DNA of 64,000 nucleotides from positions 110,918,001-110,982,000 of the forward strand of contig OZ231126.1 of NCBI GenBank assembly GCA_965153355.1, in the 5' to 3' direction. Every line of letters begins with the position of its first letter. Within the stretch, counting starts at the first letter, position 1. Shown one piece after another: positions 45,424-58,841 of the stretch. The translations under genes and the position numbers were made by a program. The notes beneath the pieces were generated by a model. It ran no database searches and had not been told where the DNA came from. It was given only the letters and a program-made list of their open reading frames with translations. The stretch is from Flaccisagitta enflata. Taxonomy: Eukaryota > Chaetognatha > Sagittoidea > Aphragmophora.

Positions 45424-47018
45424 TTGTCAACCATAGGAAAAGGTTTCACTTACTCTCGCCCCTTTTTCCTTGGTAAAGCATGCATTGGAAATGTTCTCAA
45501 CTCAACGCTAATAACGATTTATCAGTCAATCTTTCAATCTACGAATCGAAAAACCATGGCTAATTTCATTGGAAACAAACTCCTCTGTTTTCTTTCGTCT
45601 CAATTTGACAAAGTTGATAAAGACAGTCTTTTCTCTGTTCTGTGCGAATTTTATTCACTCGACGAATCTATTGCTGCCAAGCAACTGCTCATCAGCGAAT
45701 GTGACAAACTCGGCCTTGCAGACTCAATTAAAGATTTCATAAAATGACGACAAAATGCCAAAGGCGACGGAAGCAAGAAAGTTATAAGAGACATTATCGA
45801 CATTTGGTGTGTCATTGACACCCAAAAAGTGGGTCAAACTGCATCCATTTTTGTTGCAGTAGACCCACATAGGCTCCCGCCGTTGGAAGCTAACCATTTG
45901 AACGTCAGCCACCTCTTTTCACTCATCACCAGCTTGCAAAAGCAAGTTACCGAAATTGGGGAATTGTTTCGCGCATTGACAAAAAATCCGACACTAACTT
46001 CGCCTCGTTGGCAACTGATCCCGCCGTCGTCTCATTCACCGGCGCCAGAAGATTCACAATTTCTTTTTCTGCCTCGATCCGGCGCCAAGCGAAAGCTAAG
46101 TACCGACGCCGCCTCATTTCTGCCATCAAAACACAGAAAAGGCGACGAAGAATCCACGTTGTCATCAACGGCGACACCGGCAGCAGACAAACAGTCATCA
46201 TCAACGGCACTTACGACGCCTCCAGTTCCCGCTGCGTCACCGGTGCTCCCAACGTCAACGCCTCAGACGCCTCCAGCGTCGTTATTTCCGGCTCCATCGC
46301 CTCTTGCGTCAGAGTCGCTTCCTACGTCAGCGTCGCTTCTGGCGCCATCGCTCGCGGCGCCATCGTTCTCAGCGCCATCACTCTCGGCGCCATCGCTCGC
46401 GGCGCCGTCGCACGCAGCGTCATCACTCTCAACGTCATCACTTCCGGCGTCACCGACAGCGACTGACAAACAAAAGCAGCAGATGCGGCGGAAATAGCGG
46501 TGGCTGCAGCTGACGAAGCAGCAGCAAAACTCGACGCAGCTTCTGGTGAAGACTTGGAGCAACTGGAAATAGCTGATTCTACTGCCTCAACATGATCAAA
46601 GCCTTCAAATTACGCTGATAAAGCTCGTCTACCGGCTAAATCAAACCCTCAATCCTGGTCTCTAGTGAAGGAGCGTGAAAGGAAGAAAATTGTCCCCATT
46701 GTTGGCACTAGTGAATCCAGCTCTCTGGAAGGGGTTGCACCAGTCAAACGCGACTTTTGGGAGATCTCAGTTTCCCGACTCAAAGAGGGTACCACTCAAG
46801 ACAGATTAAAAACATATCTTCAAAGTCACAATGTGGAAGTACGAGATGTTTTTGTCTTTGCCTCCAAAATCAAAGGCACAGTCGCAGCCAAAGTCAGAGT
46901 CGATATTGGTCACAAAGAACGAGTCAAGGATCGATCTATCTGGCCAACGCATATTCGAGTCCAAGATTGGATTTACCGGCCAAAATTGGCCAGAGGCAAG
47001 AACAAAAGCCAGATCTAA
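45424..47018 (+). pseudogene. LINE ORF1
   Basis: The start includes FIGNKLLCFLSSQFDKVDKD and AAKQLLISECDKLGL, then an in-frame TGA (45745-45747). The same frame continues with DIWCVIDTQKVGQ and HLFSLITSLQKQVTEI (coiled-coil-like). A long Ser/Pro/Ala-rich linker is followed by a frameshift near 46480 and a second TGA (46593-46595). The C-terminal domain is FWEISVSRLKEGTTQDRL to WPTHIRVQDWIYRPK, an RRM-like arrangement common in ORF1 of CR1/L2-type elements. It binds the element RNA in intact relatives. It is a relic here. Confidence 0.7.
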
Positions 47019-47052
47019 AAGTTGTGAAAACATTTCATTGATTTTCCGACTC

Positions 47053-49853
47053 CTCTTACTTTTCGCGGCAATCACAACAAATCTTACTGTTGCCTCCCAC
47101 AACCTTCACAGTTTCAGAAAAACATCCCAATTCCATAAAGAATGCATCGAGAAGTATCCAGGTGTATGGCTTGGCCAAGAAACTTGGCTAGCTGAAATGC
47201 AATTATCAAGTCTTTCAAGCCTTGGCGTTCAATACTTTGCGCGCAGTGGGATGGAAGAGGCAGTCTCAAACAGGATCTACCGAGGCCGTCCTTTTGGAGG
47301 CATTTGCATTGCATGGTCTCCTCACCTCAATCATGCCATCAAGCCTCTGACCAATTACAAACATCACAAAGTTGTAGGTATTGAGCTTCAGGCCACACCA
47401 TCGCCTATTATTATCGCTTCCATCTACATGCCATACTTTAACTCAGCCAAACGCCAAGAGTGCATACTAGAAACGATTGATGCTATCAGCATATTGCAGA
47501 CAATCATTGAGGATCACCCCCACCACAGTTTCATAATCGGTGGTGATTTAAACACCGAATTAAATGGCAGTTCTCCTTTGATCCGATTTGGTTTGATTTC
47601 ATATCAAAATACAAATTACAACTATGCGATAATCTTGTCTCAAGCCAAATCAACTACACTTATTCACACGATTCCCTGAATCAAAGAAAATGGAACGACC
47701 ATTTCATAGTGTCAGAGAATTTGATTTCATCTACAGCAAACCATACCATATTGGAAGATGGCACGGATCCCTCAGATCACTTACCAATCATGATGCAGCT
47801 ACAAACCACCATTAATACAGCGCCGCTGGTGTCACCTAATGCAGCTAGGGTTCCCACACTCAAATGGGAAAAATGCAGCGAGGAACAAACTCGTTTGTAT
47901 ACCAAGTGATTAAATAATTCCATTTTGCAAGATCAAAGTAGACTGACTCAGTGTCAAACTTGCCATTGTCAGAATCCTATGTGCATTTCGTCAATCCAGC
48001 AGGAATACGATACTCTTATTTGCCATGTCAAGCATGCTGATGAAGTCCTTCCACGTTTCAAGCCGGAGATTGCTAAATGCTGGTGGTCGTCGGAATTGAG
48101 TCAACTGAAACAAAAGAGTATGGAAATAACCGAAATTTGGAAAAGGGAAGGTCGTCCTAAGAATGGCCCGACCAACAAAGAGAGACTCTGCGTTTGTGCT
48201 GCTTATCAGAGAGAAATAAAACAAGCTCGTTGTTCATCTAATCAGAAAAATTGGGACAAAATGCATGCGCAACTTGCCAACAAAGAGACTGATAGTTTCT
48301 GGAAGTCATGGAAAAAGCTCCACAATAATAGTGGAACTCATTTGCATCCTGTTGTAAATGGTGTCTCGTCTAAAGAAAGAATTGCAAGATCTTTCAAAGA
48401 ACATTTTCAGAAGCACTCTAAACCCAATGATTCCTCACGTGTCAATGAGCTGAATGACCAGTTTTCCATGAAATACAATGAATACAAAAGTAATAATACC
48501 TCAGATTGCAACTGCAATCAATATACCGCATCCCTTCACACTGTCATTGAATCAGTTTTCTCAATGAAAAATGGAAAATCAGGTGACGATGACGGCATTT
48601 TTGCAGAGCATTTTTTCAACGCTCCACTTTCCTTTTTCCAACGTCTCCATTCTCTTATAAATGCCATGTTGAGACATGGGTATGTTCCAATGCAATTTCG
48701 TTATGGAACGATTGTGCCATTAGTCAAAGATCATCAGGGCAATTTAGGCAATGTCGACAACTATCGCGGGATAACGATGTCACCCATCACATCCAAAATC
48801 TTGGAGCACTCTCTCAGATTGATCTTCTCCGATTTCCTTACCACATCTAAATTCCAATATGGATTCAAGCGCAATTCATCAACGACGAATGCAATTTTCT
48901 GCCTTAAAGAAACAGTAAATTACTACTGCGAGCGCGGGAGCAATGTCTTCTGTTCCTTCCTCGATGCGTCAAAGGCTTTTGACCGGCTCGTTCATGCCGG
49001 TCTCTACTTAAAGTTACTCTCTCGGAAAATGCCTTTACTTTTCATTGAGATAATCGTCAACTGGTACAATGAGCTTTACTGCCGTGTTCGATGGGACGAC
49101 TGCTACAGTGACTGGTTTAAAATCATTGCAGGAGTCCGTCAAGGAGGCATTCTGTCACCGGATTTTTATTCCGTGTATGTTGATGACCTCATCGAAATTC
49201 TATCCAAGCTTAATGTGGGATGCCATATACGCGGAGCATTTGTGTCAGCGCTTCTTTACGCCGATGACATGGCATTACTGTCACCTTCGTTAAAGGGTCT
49301 CCAAAAGCTTCTAATTGCCTGCGACAGTTTCTGCAAACAGTGGGACATTTGCCTTAATCCCAAAAAAACCAAGAACATGTGCTTTGGTCGTCGTCATGCA
49401 AATCTTTGCAAACTGCAACTGAATGGCTGCGACATTGAATGGATCGAGTCCTGGCCATATCTCGGCATCACTCTACGTTGTGGACCAAAATTTGGTTGCT
49501 GCATTTCTGAGAAAATTTGGAAATTCTACCGTGCTGCAAATGGCATATTTTGCATCGAAGGCCGCGCAAATGATTTGCTGACTCTCCGCCTCATCGAATC
49601 TCACTGCATTCCCATATTGACGTATGGAATTGAAGTGATCTACGTTGCCGACCAAGACACGCCCCGGCAGCTCAGAGTGGCCTATAACTCTGTTTTTCGT
49701 CGGATTTTCTCTTATCGGCCATGGCAATCAGTGAGAGAATTACAATCGTTTCTCTCCCGTCCCAACTGGGAAGAATTGCTCGAGTCAAAAACTCAAAAAT
49801 TCACTCAAAGAATTTGCGACAATGCTCAACTCAGCGCCATATTTTTGAATTGA
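47053..49853 (+). pseudogene. LINE ORF2: endonuclease and reverse transcriptase
   Basis: The APE-type endonuclease starts TVASHNLHSF (Asn of motif I), then LGQETWL (catalytic Glu), SIYMPYF and IIGGDLNTE (Asp and Asn). A frameshift near 47575 precedes DPSDHLPIM, which carries the final Asp-His. An in-frame TGA lies at 47907-47909. The RT follows with NGKSGDDDGIFAEH, NYRGITMSPI, FLDASKAFDRL, VRQGGILSPDF and YADDMALLS, and is uninterrupted from 47925 to the stop at 49853. Domain order is typical of CR1/L2/Jockey-like LINEs. Exact clade not determined. Confidence 0.93.
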
Positions 49854-50014
49854 CCAAATGTCATCGCTTTGTTGATTTGATTCTTGTTGGTCTTGTTTGT
49901 TTTTCGCTTATTTTATGTTTGTCTTGCAATATTTTTGCTCTTTCTCGTCTTGCTACATTTTCAAATGTGAATAAATCGATTATTAATAGTTACGCGAATG
50001 AAGTGTTTTTAAAG

Positions 50015-52241
50015 AATGTGAGACCAGAAGTGATGTTTCCATTAACTTACAAGGAACATAAAGAGAGTGGGCTGCTACAGTACATTGACTTAGAAAAATG
50101 CATTGTCAAAGGAGAGTACCCTTATATCAACTGGGACTCAATGGATTTTCTACAGAGGGAGACATTTTTAGCCAGGGATGAGTGGAAAACAGATGATGGA
50201 TCCTTAATTAGCTTGGAGCAGTATGAAAAAGCTAAAGAAATATGGTTAGCCTTGGAAAAGTTCGAAAAAAGGAAGGGACGTACTGTAAATTTATTCACCT
50301 ACACTTCGTGGTATTTACTCACTGATGTTGTCTGTATGGCAGATGCTAAACGCGGTATGGCGATGCGGAATTACGAGATCTATGGTCTGTGGTTGCCTAG
50401 TTTTTTAAGCCTTCCCTCCTTTTTCTATTATTTATATCTTTCAGGTAATAAAAAGTATCCGCTCAGTCAAATTTGCTCAGAACGCATCAACACATTTTTT
50501 AAAGCCTGCGTTATAGGGGGCGCTTGTCAGGTGTCTGCGTTGCGTGCCGCTAGGAGCTCATTTCCAGGTTTACCCAACCACCAAGGGGCGACTAGAATAA
50601 TGTCCTTTTTTGATGCATGTAGCCTCTATCCTTGTAGCATGTCAATGACGCTACCATACCGCGCATTTAGAATGCTCAGCGAAGAAGAAATTAATATTCT
50701 TTTTAAACAAATAACGGAAGAAAAATTTTTCGAGCAATGGAGTGATGAAAGTGCGATGGAGCGAACAAATGAACAAGGGAAGCGAGTGAAACTAGGACTT
50801 TTCCTAAAGGTAGACGTCTCGCTTCAGGGGCGGACCCCGGATTGCTTCAATATCTTGATGGTAGCCCATTATTTTCATCTAAAGAGCAAATCCACGTCAG
50901 TGAAATGAGCTGGCTAGCGAGAAAAATGCGGAGAGACATGGGGATGAGGGGGGAATATTCAAATGAGCAGATAGTGATGTCTTTAAAACCAAAAATAGCG
51001 TATTTTCTAGACTTTTGATATCTAAAGCTTGGATTGGAATTAGGCTACACCCTCCTGAAAATTCACGAGGTGTGTGAGTATGAAATGGAATATGTAATGG
51101 CCGACTTTATTAGTCAGAATATTGAAAGAAGGCGTCAAGCTAAAACTGAGCAAGAATCCTCATTTGCAAAACTTCTCTCAAATTCAGCATTCGGCCGGAT
51201 GGCGCATTCCCCACGTAAAAGAATGATAGCTAGTCTCGTTACTAATAAAAAACAGCTTGAGACAGCTTTGAAAAAAACAAGTTTAAGTCGCTACATAAGT
51301 TTCGGGGAAGAATTTGGTTTGGCAGTGTTTCATCCTCGTGTCTTTACCCCTAGCAATCCTGTTTATATAAGCTGCGTTATCCTCTCTGTTAGTAAATATC
51401 TCTAGGGGCGCTGGTATTTTAAGATTTGGAAGCCAACATTCTGGCGCGTGGGTGGCGCCATCACAACGGGGCTCTACGAAGGTAATCTCACTCAGTCAAC
51501 TGTTGTCAAGTTACGTCACACTCGCGTCACGCACGAGTCACGGTTGTGTCAGTCTCTTTAATTACCCTTTTTATTCTTTTCCCGCGCAGATACAGACTCC
51601 CGGCTGTGCTTGCACACGTTTGTGAAACCAAACAAAAGCCTCACGGACGAAGAAAAACAAAAATGCAACCCGCAACAACTAGCTTTGTTACCTTATTACA
51701 AAGTTTTACGTGGCGCGATCAACACCTTAGATTTACATGATTTTCTGCCCACCCATGATGTGTTTAACCTTTGCGTAACTGAGGAAGAAGGAGAGCTTAC
51801 TCAAGTATAGGGTAGAAAATAAAAAGAAACTCTTTACATTTGGGTCGGAGACCAAAAGTTTAATCAATCTAGAGTATATTGGTTTATGCTCAAAATCGTA
51901 TAGTGTTCAATGTCTTGACTTGAAATGGGAAATAAGTCTCAGAAATTAGGGTGTAAGGGAGTGTGTAGGTTAATGACAGATCTCAAACACGAGATATTTG
52001 TCAAATTTCTCATGGGAAACAAACTACAAATGATGTCCAAGTATAAACATATATGTATGAAAAGACAGAGGTTGTTTTTCAAATATGGAGCTAAAGGGTG
52101 TTTAGTAAATATCATGACAGGAGATACCTCTTGCCTTGTGGGAATGTCAGCCTTAGTTACGCAAACCCAGAGATATTAATACATCAAGAGGTTGAAAATG
52201 TTGTCAACGATTTAATCGCTAAAATTGAGGAAAATGAATAA
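50015..52241 (+). pseudogene. Protein-primed family B DNA polymerase (Polinton type), right copy
   Basis: Same protein as the left copy, starting at the same internal residue (NVRPEVMFPLTYKEHK). The TAA that breaks the left copy is absent here (FFKACVIGGACQ reads through). A one-base loss near 50827 shifts the frame, a TGA stands at 51016-51018 where the left copy has TGG, and the TAG at 51403-51405 and the frameshift near 51800 are shared by both copies. Motif B (LLSNSAFGRMAHSPRKRM) is intact. The predicted 108-nt intron is 51482-51589, and motif C DTDS opens the exon at 51590. The end YKHICMKRQRLFFKYGAK and the final ENE stop at 52241 match the left copy. Confidence 0.88.
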
Positions 52242-52376
52242 ACTTTCTTTGTTCTCTCGCAACTTGTGTTATTTCTTTTCATGAATAGACCCGTAACTAA
52301 ATAGAATGATCTACAATGAGCTAGTTAGCGTGATAGATGAACGGACAGAGCGACCGAGTCACGCGGCAGTATGCGC

Positions 52377-52377
<1 letters not shown>

Positions 52378-52444
<67 letters not shown>
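52378..52444 (+). repeat. (GA)n microsatellite, right arm
   Basis: About 33 GA units, counterpart of the CT tract at 39284-39366. Confidence 0.95.
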
Positions 52445-52447
<3 letters not shown>

Positions 52448-52729
52448 TGAAAAGAAAAGAAAGGAAAAAAATGCGGGAAAAGAAAGATGCGCGGAGACGA
52501 TCTTTCTTGAAGCGTGAATAAAATGATGGCGTCACTCCAGGTCAGAGCTTGGAGGAGGAAGGGAGATGGGAGGAGAGCATGCAAACAGGAAGGATTGGCT
52601 CCTTGACCGATAAGGTTGGATTGGGTAAGATGGAAAGGTGATAGATTTGACTTTACATCGAGTCAGCCTCTGATTCGTTGACGACGCACCCCCACGGTCA
52701 GGTGACGCGATTTCAGTAGTCTCAAAGGC

Positions 52730-52738
52730 CGTGGTCAG

Positions 52739-52791
<53 letters not shown>

Positions 52792-52800
52792 TTCCAACTT
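52730..52800 (+). repeat. (CT)n tract found only in the right arm
   Basis: About 25 CT units with short flanks (GGCCGTGGTCAGCTT and GTGTTTCCAACTTTC) are inserted in sequence that is continuous in the left arm near 39000. Confidence 0.75.
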
Positions 52801-53507
52801 TCAAAAATGTCTAGAGACTATACCAAGAACTAAACTAGCTTAATTTCATAAATAGAAAAGCGATATAAGGCGCGTATCTGTCTCAAAGTTTCAAACTCTT
52901 GTTTTCCCCTCACATATTTCTTTTGTATCTTCCAGTTTGTTTGTTTGTTTGTTTTTTTTCGACGAATTTTTGAAGTCTAAATCAATCCATTTGACCGGTT
53001 GAGAGAAAGATAACACGGGAGTTAACCCATTTTCACGTCTCAACCAGCAAAATGAATCGAGGTGACTCCTGCATTCTTTCTTTCTTTCTTTATGTTTCTT
53101 TTCAATTTCACAAGGTTTTGATAAGATGTTTGAAGATCAGATTCGAGGAGTAAAGTTTGTTTGTTTGTTTTTTTTCTTTCCTAACAAGCTAACTTTTTGT
53201 TGGAGAAGACTACTCCTACAGGACTATTTTCATATTCATCCATGAAGTGAAATACAAAGAAAAGAACGCAATTTTTTTTGGGTGAATATATATATATATA
53301 TTTCATAACTAAGTATGCGACATCGTGATACAATGACAATGAAAACTAAATAAATATACACTTGCGCGAGTACAAAATAAATAATGAGGAATGATGTTAG
53401 TGTTACAAATAACTGGCGATAGGTAGAGAGAGTCTGGATATTAGTTTGAGAAGTAACTGGCGTTAGATGAATGGTAGAATAGGAGAAGGAAAAAGTAAAG
53501 GTTCTCT

Positions 53508-54899
53508 TTAAACCACTTGAATCATATCGTCCTCGGCGTCGTTTCCGGCGGCGTTGTTACTCGCCACGAGTTGGCGTTTGCGCAGAAGCCTTTTTGGCGA
53601 GGGAGGAAGCTCTCCATCTTCCACGTCGGGTGAGGCGTCGACGATGATCAATATTCCATTCACTTCACCCTCGTCAGATTTGGAGCTGATGTTCATATCC
53701 GGCGCTTTTTGGGAAGTAGAGTCGATAGTGGCGACGGCGGCGGCGGCGGCAGCGGCGCGGGACGCCCTTTCCTGGTTGAAGCGCTCGATTTGACTGACCA
53801 GTTGTTGGGTTTGTTCATCGACGCATCTCGCTTCCTGAGGAGTGATGGACGCCACCGCTTGAATAATCTTGGCGTCGTCGCTCGCTCGTGGCGTTTCGGC
53901 CAAACTGGCGGCGACGGAATTGGCGACGCCGCTGTCGTTGTTGTCATCCTGGTTGATGGAGGTTGGAACAACTTTGGAGCCATCTTCTCTGATGTAAGTG
54001 AGGCCGAATGTTTGCGTGGGTTTGATTCGCCACCCCGGTCTTGGTTGAGGTGGATTCAGACGTTCTTTCTCCTCGCGAGCCTTGGCGTTGTTTTGACAGT
54101 GGAATGAATTCCTGTGATATCGCGCAACGTCTTTATAGACGGCCGCGTCCATCAGTTGTTGCTGGAAGACGGGATTTTCCGGATCGGTCATGGCGGCGTC
54201 ATGCGCGGTGTTAAACGCGATGACCGCTTCCGAGTAGGCCTCTTCCGGTCCATCTTGATGCCCAAAAACGATTTTCGCCACATGTTTGCGATAGACCGGG
54301 TTGAAATAGTTAGGATGGGATTGAACGGCCCGCATGGATGTAAACAGCGTGAGGTTGGGGCCGTTGGTTTGATTACGGCGGATGTCTCCTTGGGTTTTGG
54401 CGTGAGCGACGGCTTCTTGCACTCGTTTGTGATAACCGTCGCTGTAGTTGACAGGATCGCAGTTGTAGTATTGCAAGGCATTTTCGTACAACGGCGGGAG
54501 AGGGCCTTCCACGTCGTCGTCTTCCATTTCCTCTCCGTCGTTGAGATTGGCGGATGGATGGATGGATTGCGATGGGGCGCCGGCCAAAGGTGGCGGCGGT
54601 CCAGTGGGAGGCCCGGAAAAGGTGAAAGACGTTAGAGATGGAGGAGGATTAGGCGGCGCCATGGATGATGAAAGCGGCGCCGTTTGAATGGTAAGCGGTG
54701 CCGTTGACAATAGCGCGCCGGCTGGTGGAGGCGGCGCCGGTCTTGGCGTGGGAACGCGCTTTAGCACCGCGCCGTCGAAATTTCGACGAAGTTCCTCCAA
54801 TTTTTGAGCGACGTCTTGGTCCGAAACTTCTTCTTTCTCCTCCTTCTCCTCTTCCTCCTCCATCATCCTTTCCTCTTCTTCTCGCTTCCTCTTCTTCAT
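53508..54899 (-). CDS. Gene B, right copy with internal deletion
   Basis: 463 codons from an ATG matching the left copy. The frame is intact, but about 75 codons of the Pro-rich region (YHWDAASGRWIIPSYPPPPP and onward to the acidic linker) are missing, joined between SIH and a Ser-Ala-Asn. The bases just upstream also lack the 23-nt stretch with the acceptor present in the left copy. The core (FTSMRAVQSHPNYFNPVY, IVFGHQDGPEEAYSEAVI) and the DDMIQVV end are retained. Function unknown. Confidence 0.6.
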   Translation of the reverse strand: MKKRKREEEERMMEEEEEKEEKEEVSDQDVAQKLEELRRNFDGAVLKRVPTPRPAPPPPAGALLSTAPLTIQTAPLSSSMAPPNPPPSLTSFTFSGPPTGPPPPLAGAPSQSIHPSANLNDGEEMEDDDVEGPLPPLYENALQYYNCDPVNYSDGYHKRVQEAVAHAKTQGDIRRNQTNGPNLTLFTSMRAVQSHPNYFNPVYRKHVAKIVFGHQDGPEEAYSEAVIAFNTAHDAAMTDPENPVFQQQLMDAAVYKDVARYHRNSFHCQNNAKAREEKERLNPPQPRPGWRIKPTQTFGLTYIREDGSKVVPTSINQDDNNDSGVANSVAASLAETPRASDDAKIIQAVASITPQEARCVDEQTQQLVSQIERFNQERASRAAAAAAAVATIDSTSQKAPDMNISSKSDEGEVNGILIIVDASPDVEDGELPPSPKRLLRKRQLVASNNAAGNDAEDDMIQVV

Positions 54900-54986
54900 C
54901 TTCTCTTCCTCCTCCTCAAGCGAGGGGGGAGGAAAATGGGCCTTTTTTTACATATGCACTTATAATACTTGCATGCAATATATATA

Positions 54987-55161
54987 CAGTAGAACCCCGC
55001 CTCATCAGTCCCATTGGGACTGGAGATTTTCACCTTTATCTAAGGGTTACCTTTAAAGAGAGGTAAAAAAACATTGAATACTATCATTTGGGACCTTAAA
55101 ATGTTTACCTTTATTGATGGGGAACCTTTAAAGGCGGGGCTGTTATTGCGAGGTCCCACTG
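54987..55161. mobile_element. Mariner/pogo-like MITE, 175 bp, right arm
   Basis: Ends CAGTAGAACCCCGC and GCGAGGTCCCACTG with TA flanks. It is the mirrored copy of 36408-36582 and has the same length. Confidence 0.75.
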
Positions 55162-55548
55162 TATATATACATGCATGCATGCATGCAAGCAATATATACA
55201 ATATGAATATGTTTATAGAAATATGTACGTGAAGAGACTGAAATATCACATGTATAGGTAATGATAAGTTATGTCGCATAAAAGATACCAAATGACCCAA
55301 AATATCAACGGACCGGACCATATTATATGGATAGGAATTCTTATCGTCCCTTCCTCCTCATTTTTCCTCTTCCCCATCATCCTCACCAGTTCTTTGGACA
55401 CGGCGCGACGGGGTTCCATTCTCTTCTCGCGATGATCGTTTCCGCGTTTCTACGACGAGTAGGAAGCGCCGCGGGATTGATGTTGTTGTTGTTGTTGTTG
55501 TTGCAACGGACGGCGATTCTGAATGGCCCGCCTGTCGATCCTCCCACC

Positions 55549-57039
<1,491 letters not shown>

Positions 57040-57311
57040 GTCGCTGATGTAACGATAGTGCAGGTAGAGAGAGAGAGAGAGAGATGTTGTTGTTGGCTAT
57101 AGGATCAATTGCGTGACGTCATGCAGAGACCTTCTGTGCCCTGCAGGATTCTCTCTGCAGCTGCCTTTCAAAGCTGCTCCCGCTGCCTCTTTGCTATTCT
57201 CATGTATATCAGCCACATTCCCCACTTCTCCTTCCGTCACTCGCTCATTCACACTTTCCACACCCTCTCTATAGTTCGTTGATAATGTGAGTTCGTCCGT
57301 CTTTGCGTTGT
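57040..57311. other. Short unique region right of the inverted duplication
   Basis: A short GA run (57066-57083) and CCCTGCAGGATTCTCTCTGC. No gene recognised. Confidence 0.5.
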
Positions 57312-58790
57312 TTACTCCCGCAGCGCCCAGATTCTAAATTCGACTAAGCGTGCTTTCTTCCACATCATTCTCTGGCGCCTTTTGTCGTCTGACGCAAAAC
57401 GCGTGCTCGACGCAAAACCCTCGCTAGCCATGTCTCCTCTTCTCTCCCCACTCGATTTTTCAATGACACTGTCTTTAGCGCTTTTGTCGGTTTGCGCGTC
57501 CGCGCTTTTAATCTTCCTTTTGTCCGTCCTTTCGTCCGAACCTACTAGCGCTTTATCAACGCCAGGTTTCTCACTTTTAAGTGGCGTGCTACGCGACTCT
57601 ACACCCTGCTTTGTTGGTCCGTCCGTCCGTCGGTCCGTTGGTCCATCCCTCTGTCTGTTGGTCCGTCCGTCACACTTTACTTTTTTTGGGTTTTTGGGAT
57701 TTTTGGCTTCACTGCTCCTGTCCGAATGATCTGGTGACCTCAAGTACAGCCCCTGCCCACCCGCACGCGACTGGGGTAGCCGTGTAGCTGGCCTTGTTTT
57801 GATTGAACCTTCTAGCTTATACTTGCGAGGCTCTTCATCGTCACATTTTTCATAACATTCAGTCATTTTGTTACTGTTATTCTTGTTGGTAACGTAGTTG
57901 TTGATACTGTTGATTTTGATGATTCTGTTGATACTGTTGATCTTGACAATTGTGGTGATATTGTTGATTTTGGCAATTTTGCTTTTGTTGTTTTTGTTGA
58001 TAGTGACAATGTTGTTTTTGTTGCCAGTGTTGATATCGACGATGTTATCTTCGTTGTCAGTGTTGATGTTGATGATGTTATCTTTGTTGTCAGTGATGAC
58101 ATTGATGATGTTGTTTTTGTTGTCAGTGCTGATATTGACAATGTTATTTGTATGCATAATGATGACATTTTTGTTGCTATTCTTGTTGCTCACGACTGTT
58201 TTGCTGTTGACTGAGCTATTGATGTCAACCTTGTTCTTGTCGTCAACATTGTTTTTGTTATCAACTTTGTTACTGTCTGTATTGATGCTGTTGTTGATGT
58301 TTTTGTTTATGTTCATGTTTTTGTTTAAGTACGCGTTTGTACATTTGTCATTGTTTCTTTCGATGTCGCTCTTATTGTTATTCAAAACAACATTCATTCC
58401 ACTTCCAATAATTACATCTTTTATCACATTTTTCTGCATACAGTTCTCCATCTCACTTAGATTGGCGCTGGTGTTACTCTCAATTGCGTCCAAAGATTCA
58501 GATTTAAAGACTCGAGAATTTCCATCTCTCATCATTCCATTACTCCCATTCAACCCGACGCTCATCGTTCCCTCTTTTGTGCTGATAACAGATGTTACAA
58601 GGACGCATAGGTAAATCAAACATAGAAACCGCCCCACCATACTGCATTTGTTACTACTCTTAACAAAAACCTCACTCCTTAATGTCTCATTTCCATTTCT
58701 GTCACTGTCCTTTCCACCTTCATCATCCACCAACGATTTTAGCCCAATCATCCTGTCACTTATTTTGTCACACATTCCGTCACCTACCAC
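57312..58790 (-). CDS. Asn-rich repetitive ORF with family A insertion
   Basis: 492 codons open. A second ATG about 50 residues in is followed by a signal-peptide-like stretch (FLCLIYLCVLVTSVIST), so the natural start may be there. The middle is built of Asn/Lys/Ile/Asp repeats (NKNNVDDKNKVDINSS type; later units of the form NIINVITDNKD). After KYKLEGSIK the reading continues into a family A repeat (57580-57801) and then back into basic unique sequence without a stop. Low-complexity composition means it could be non-coding. If expressed, it would be a secreted or membrane-entry Asn-rich protein; that is inference. Confidence 0.35.
   Translation of the reverse strand: MVGDGMCDKISDRMIGLKSLVDDEGGKDSDRNGNETLRSEVFVKSSNKCSMVGRFLCLIYLCVLVTSVISTKEGTMSVGLNGSNGMMRDGNSRVFKSESLDAIESNTSANLSEMENCMQKNVIKDVIIGSGMNVVLNNNKSDIERNNDKCTNAYLNKNMNINKNINNSINTDSNKVDNKNNVDDKNKVDINSSVNSKTVVSNKNSNKNVIIMHTNNIVNISTDNKNNIINVITDNKDNIININTDNEDNIVDINTGNKNNIVTINKNNKSKIAKINNITTIVKINSINRIIKINSINNYVTNKNNSNKMTECYEKCDDEEPRKYKLEGSIKTRPATRLPQSRAGGQGLYLRSPDHSDRSSEAKNPKNPKKVKCDGRTNRQRDGPTDRRTDGPTKQGVESRSTPLKSEKPGVDKALVGSDERTDKRKIKSADAQTDKSAKDSVIEKSSGERRGDMASEGFASSTRFASDDKRRQRMMWKKARLVEFRIWALRE
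57580..57801 (-). repeat. Family A repeat inside the Asn-rich ORF
   Basis: Plus-strand reading: GTGGCGTGCTACGCGACTCT, CTGCTTTGTTGGTCCGTCCG, a GGTCCGT core, GTCACACTTTACTTTTTTTG, CACTGCTCCTGTCCGAATGA, CCCTGCCCACCCGCACGCGA and GTGTAGCTGGCCTTGTTTT. Confidence 0.9.
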
Positions 58791-58841
58791 GTCATTCCCT
58801 TCTCCTTTTTTCCTTCGTGATAAAAGTTGCTTCTTTGGTTG

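Larger units (their letters stand above)
45365..50014 (+). mobile_element. Non-LTR retrotransposon (APE + RT) at the centre of the inverted duplication
   Basis: The 4650-bp spacer between the two arms is almost entirely this element. ORF1 (45424-47018), an apurinic-type endonuclease and a reverse transcriptase are recognisable in order, and a 3' UTR with a GTGAATAAATCG polyadenylation-like motif ends near the right arm. ORFs are broken by TGA codons and frameshifts. No target duplication was identified, because both flanks belong to the palindrome. Confidence 0.88.

Noticed and set aside
57898-58614. Plus-strand Leu/Met-rich hydrophobic ORF of 238 codons
   Set aside because: It is the complement of the Asn-rich repeats; the apparent membrane segments reflect composition only.
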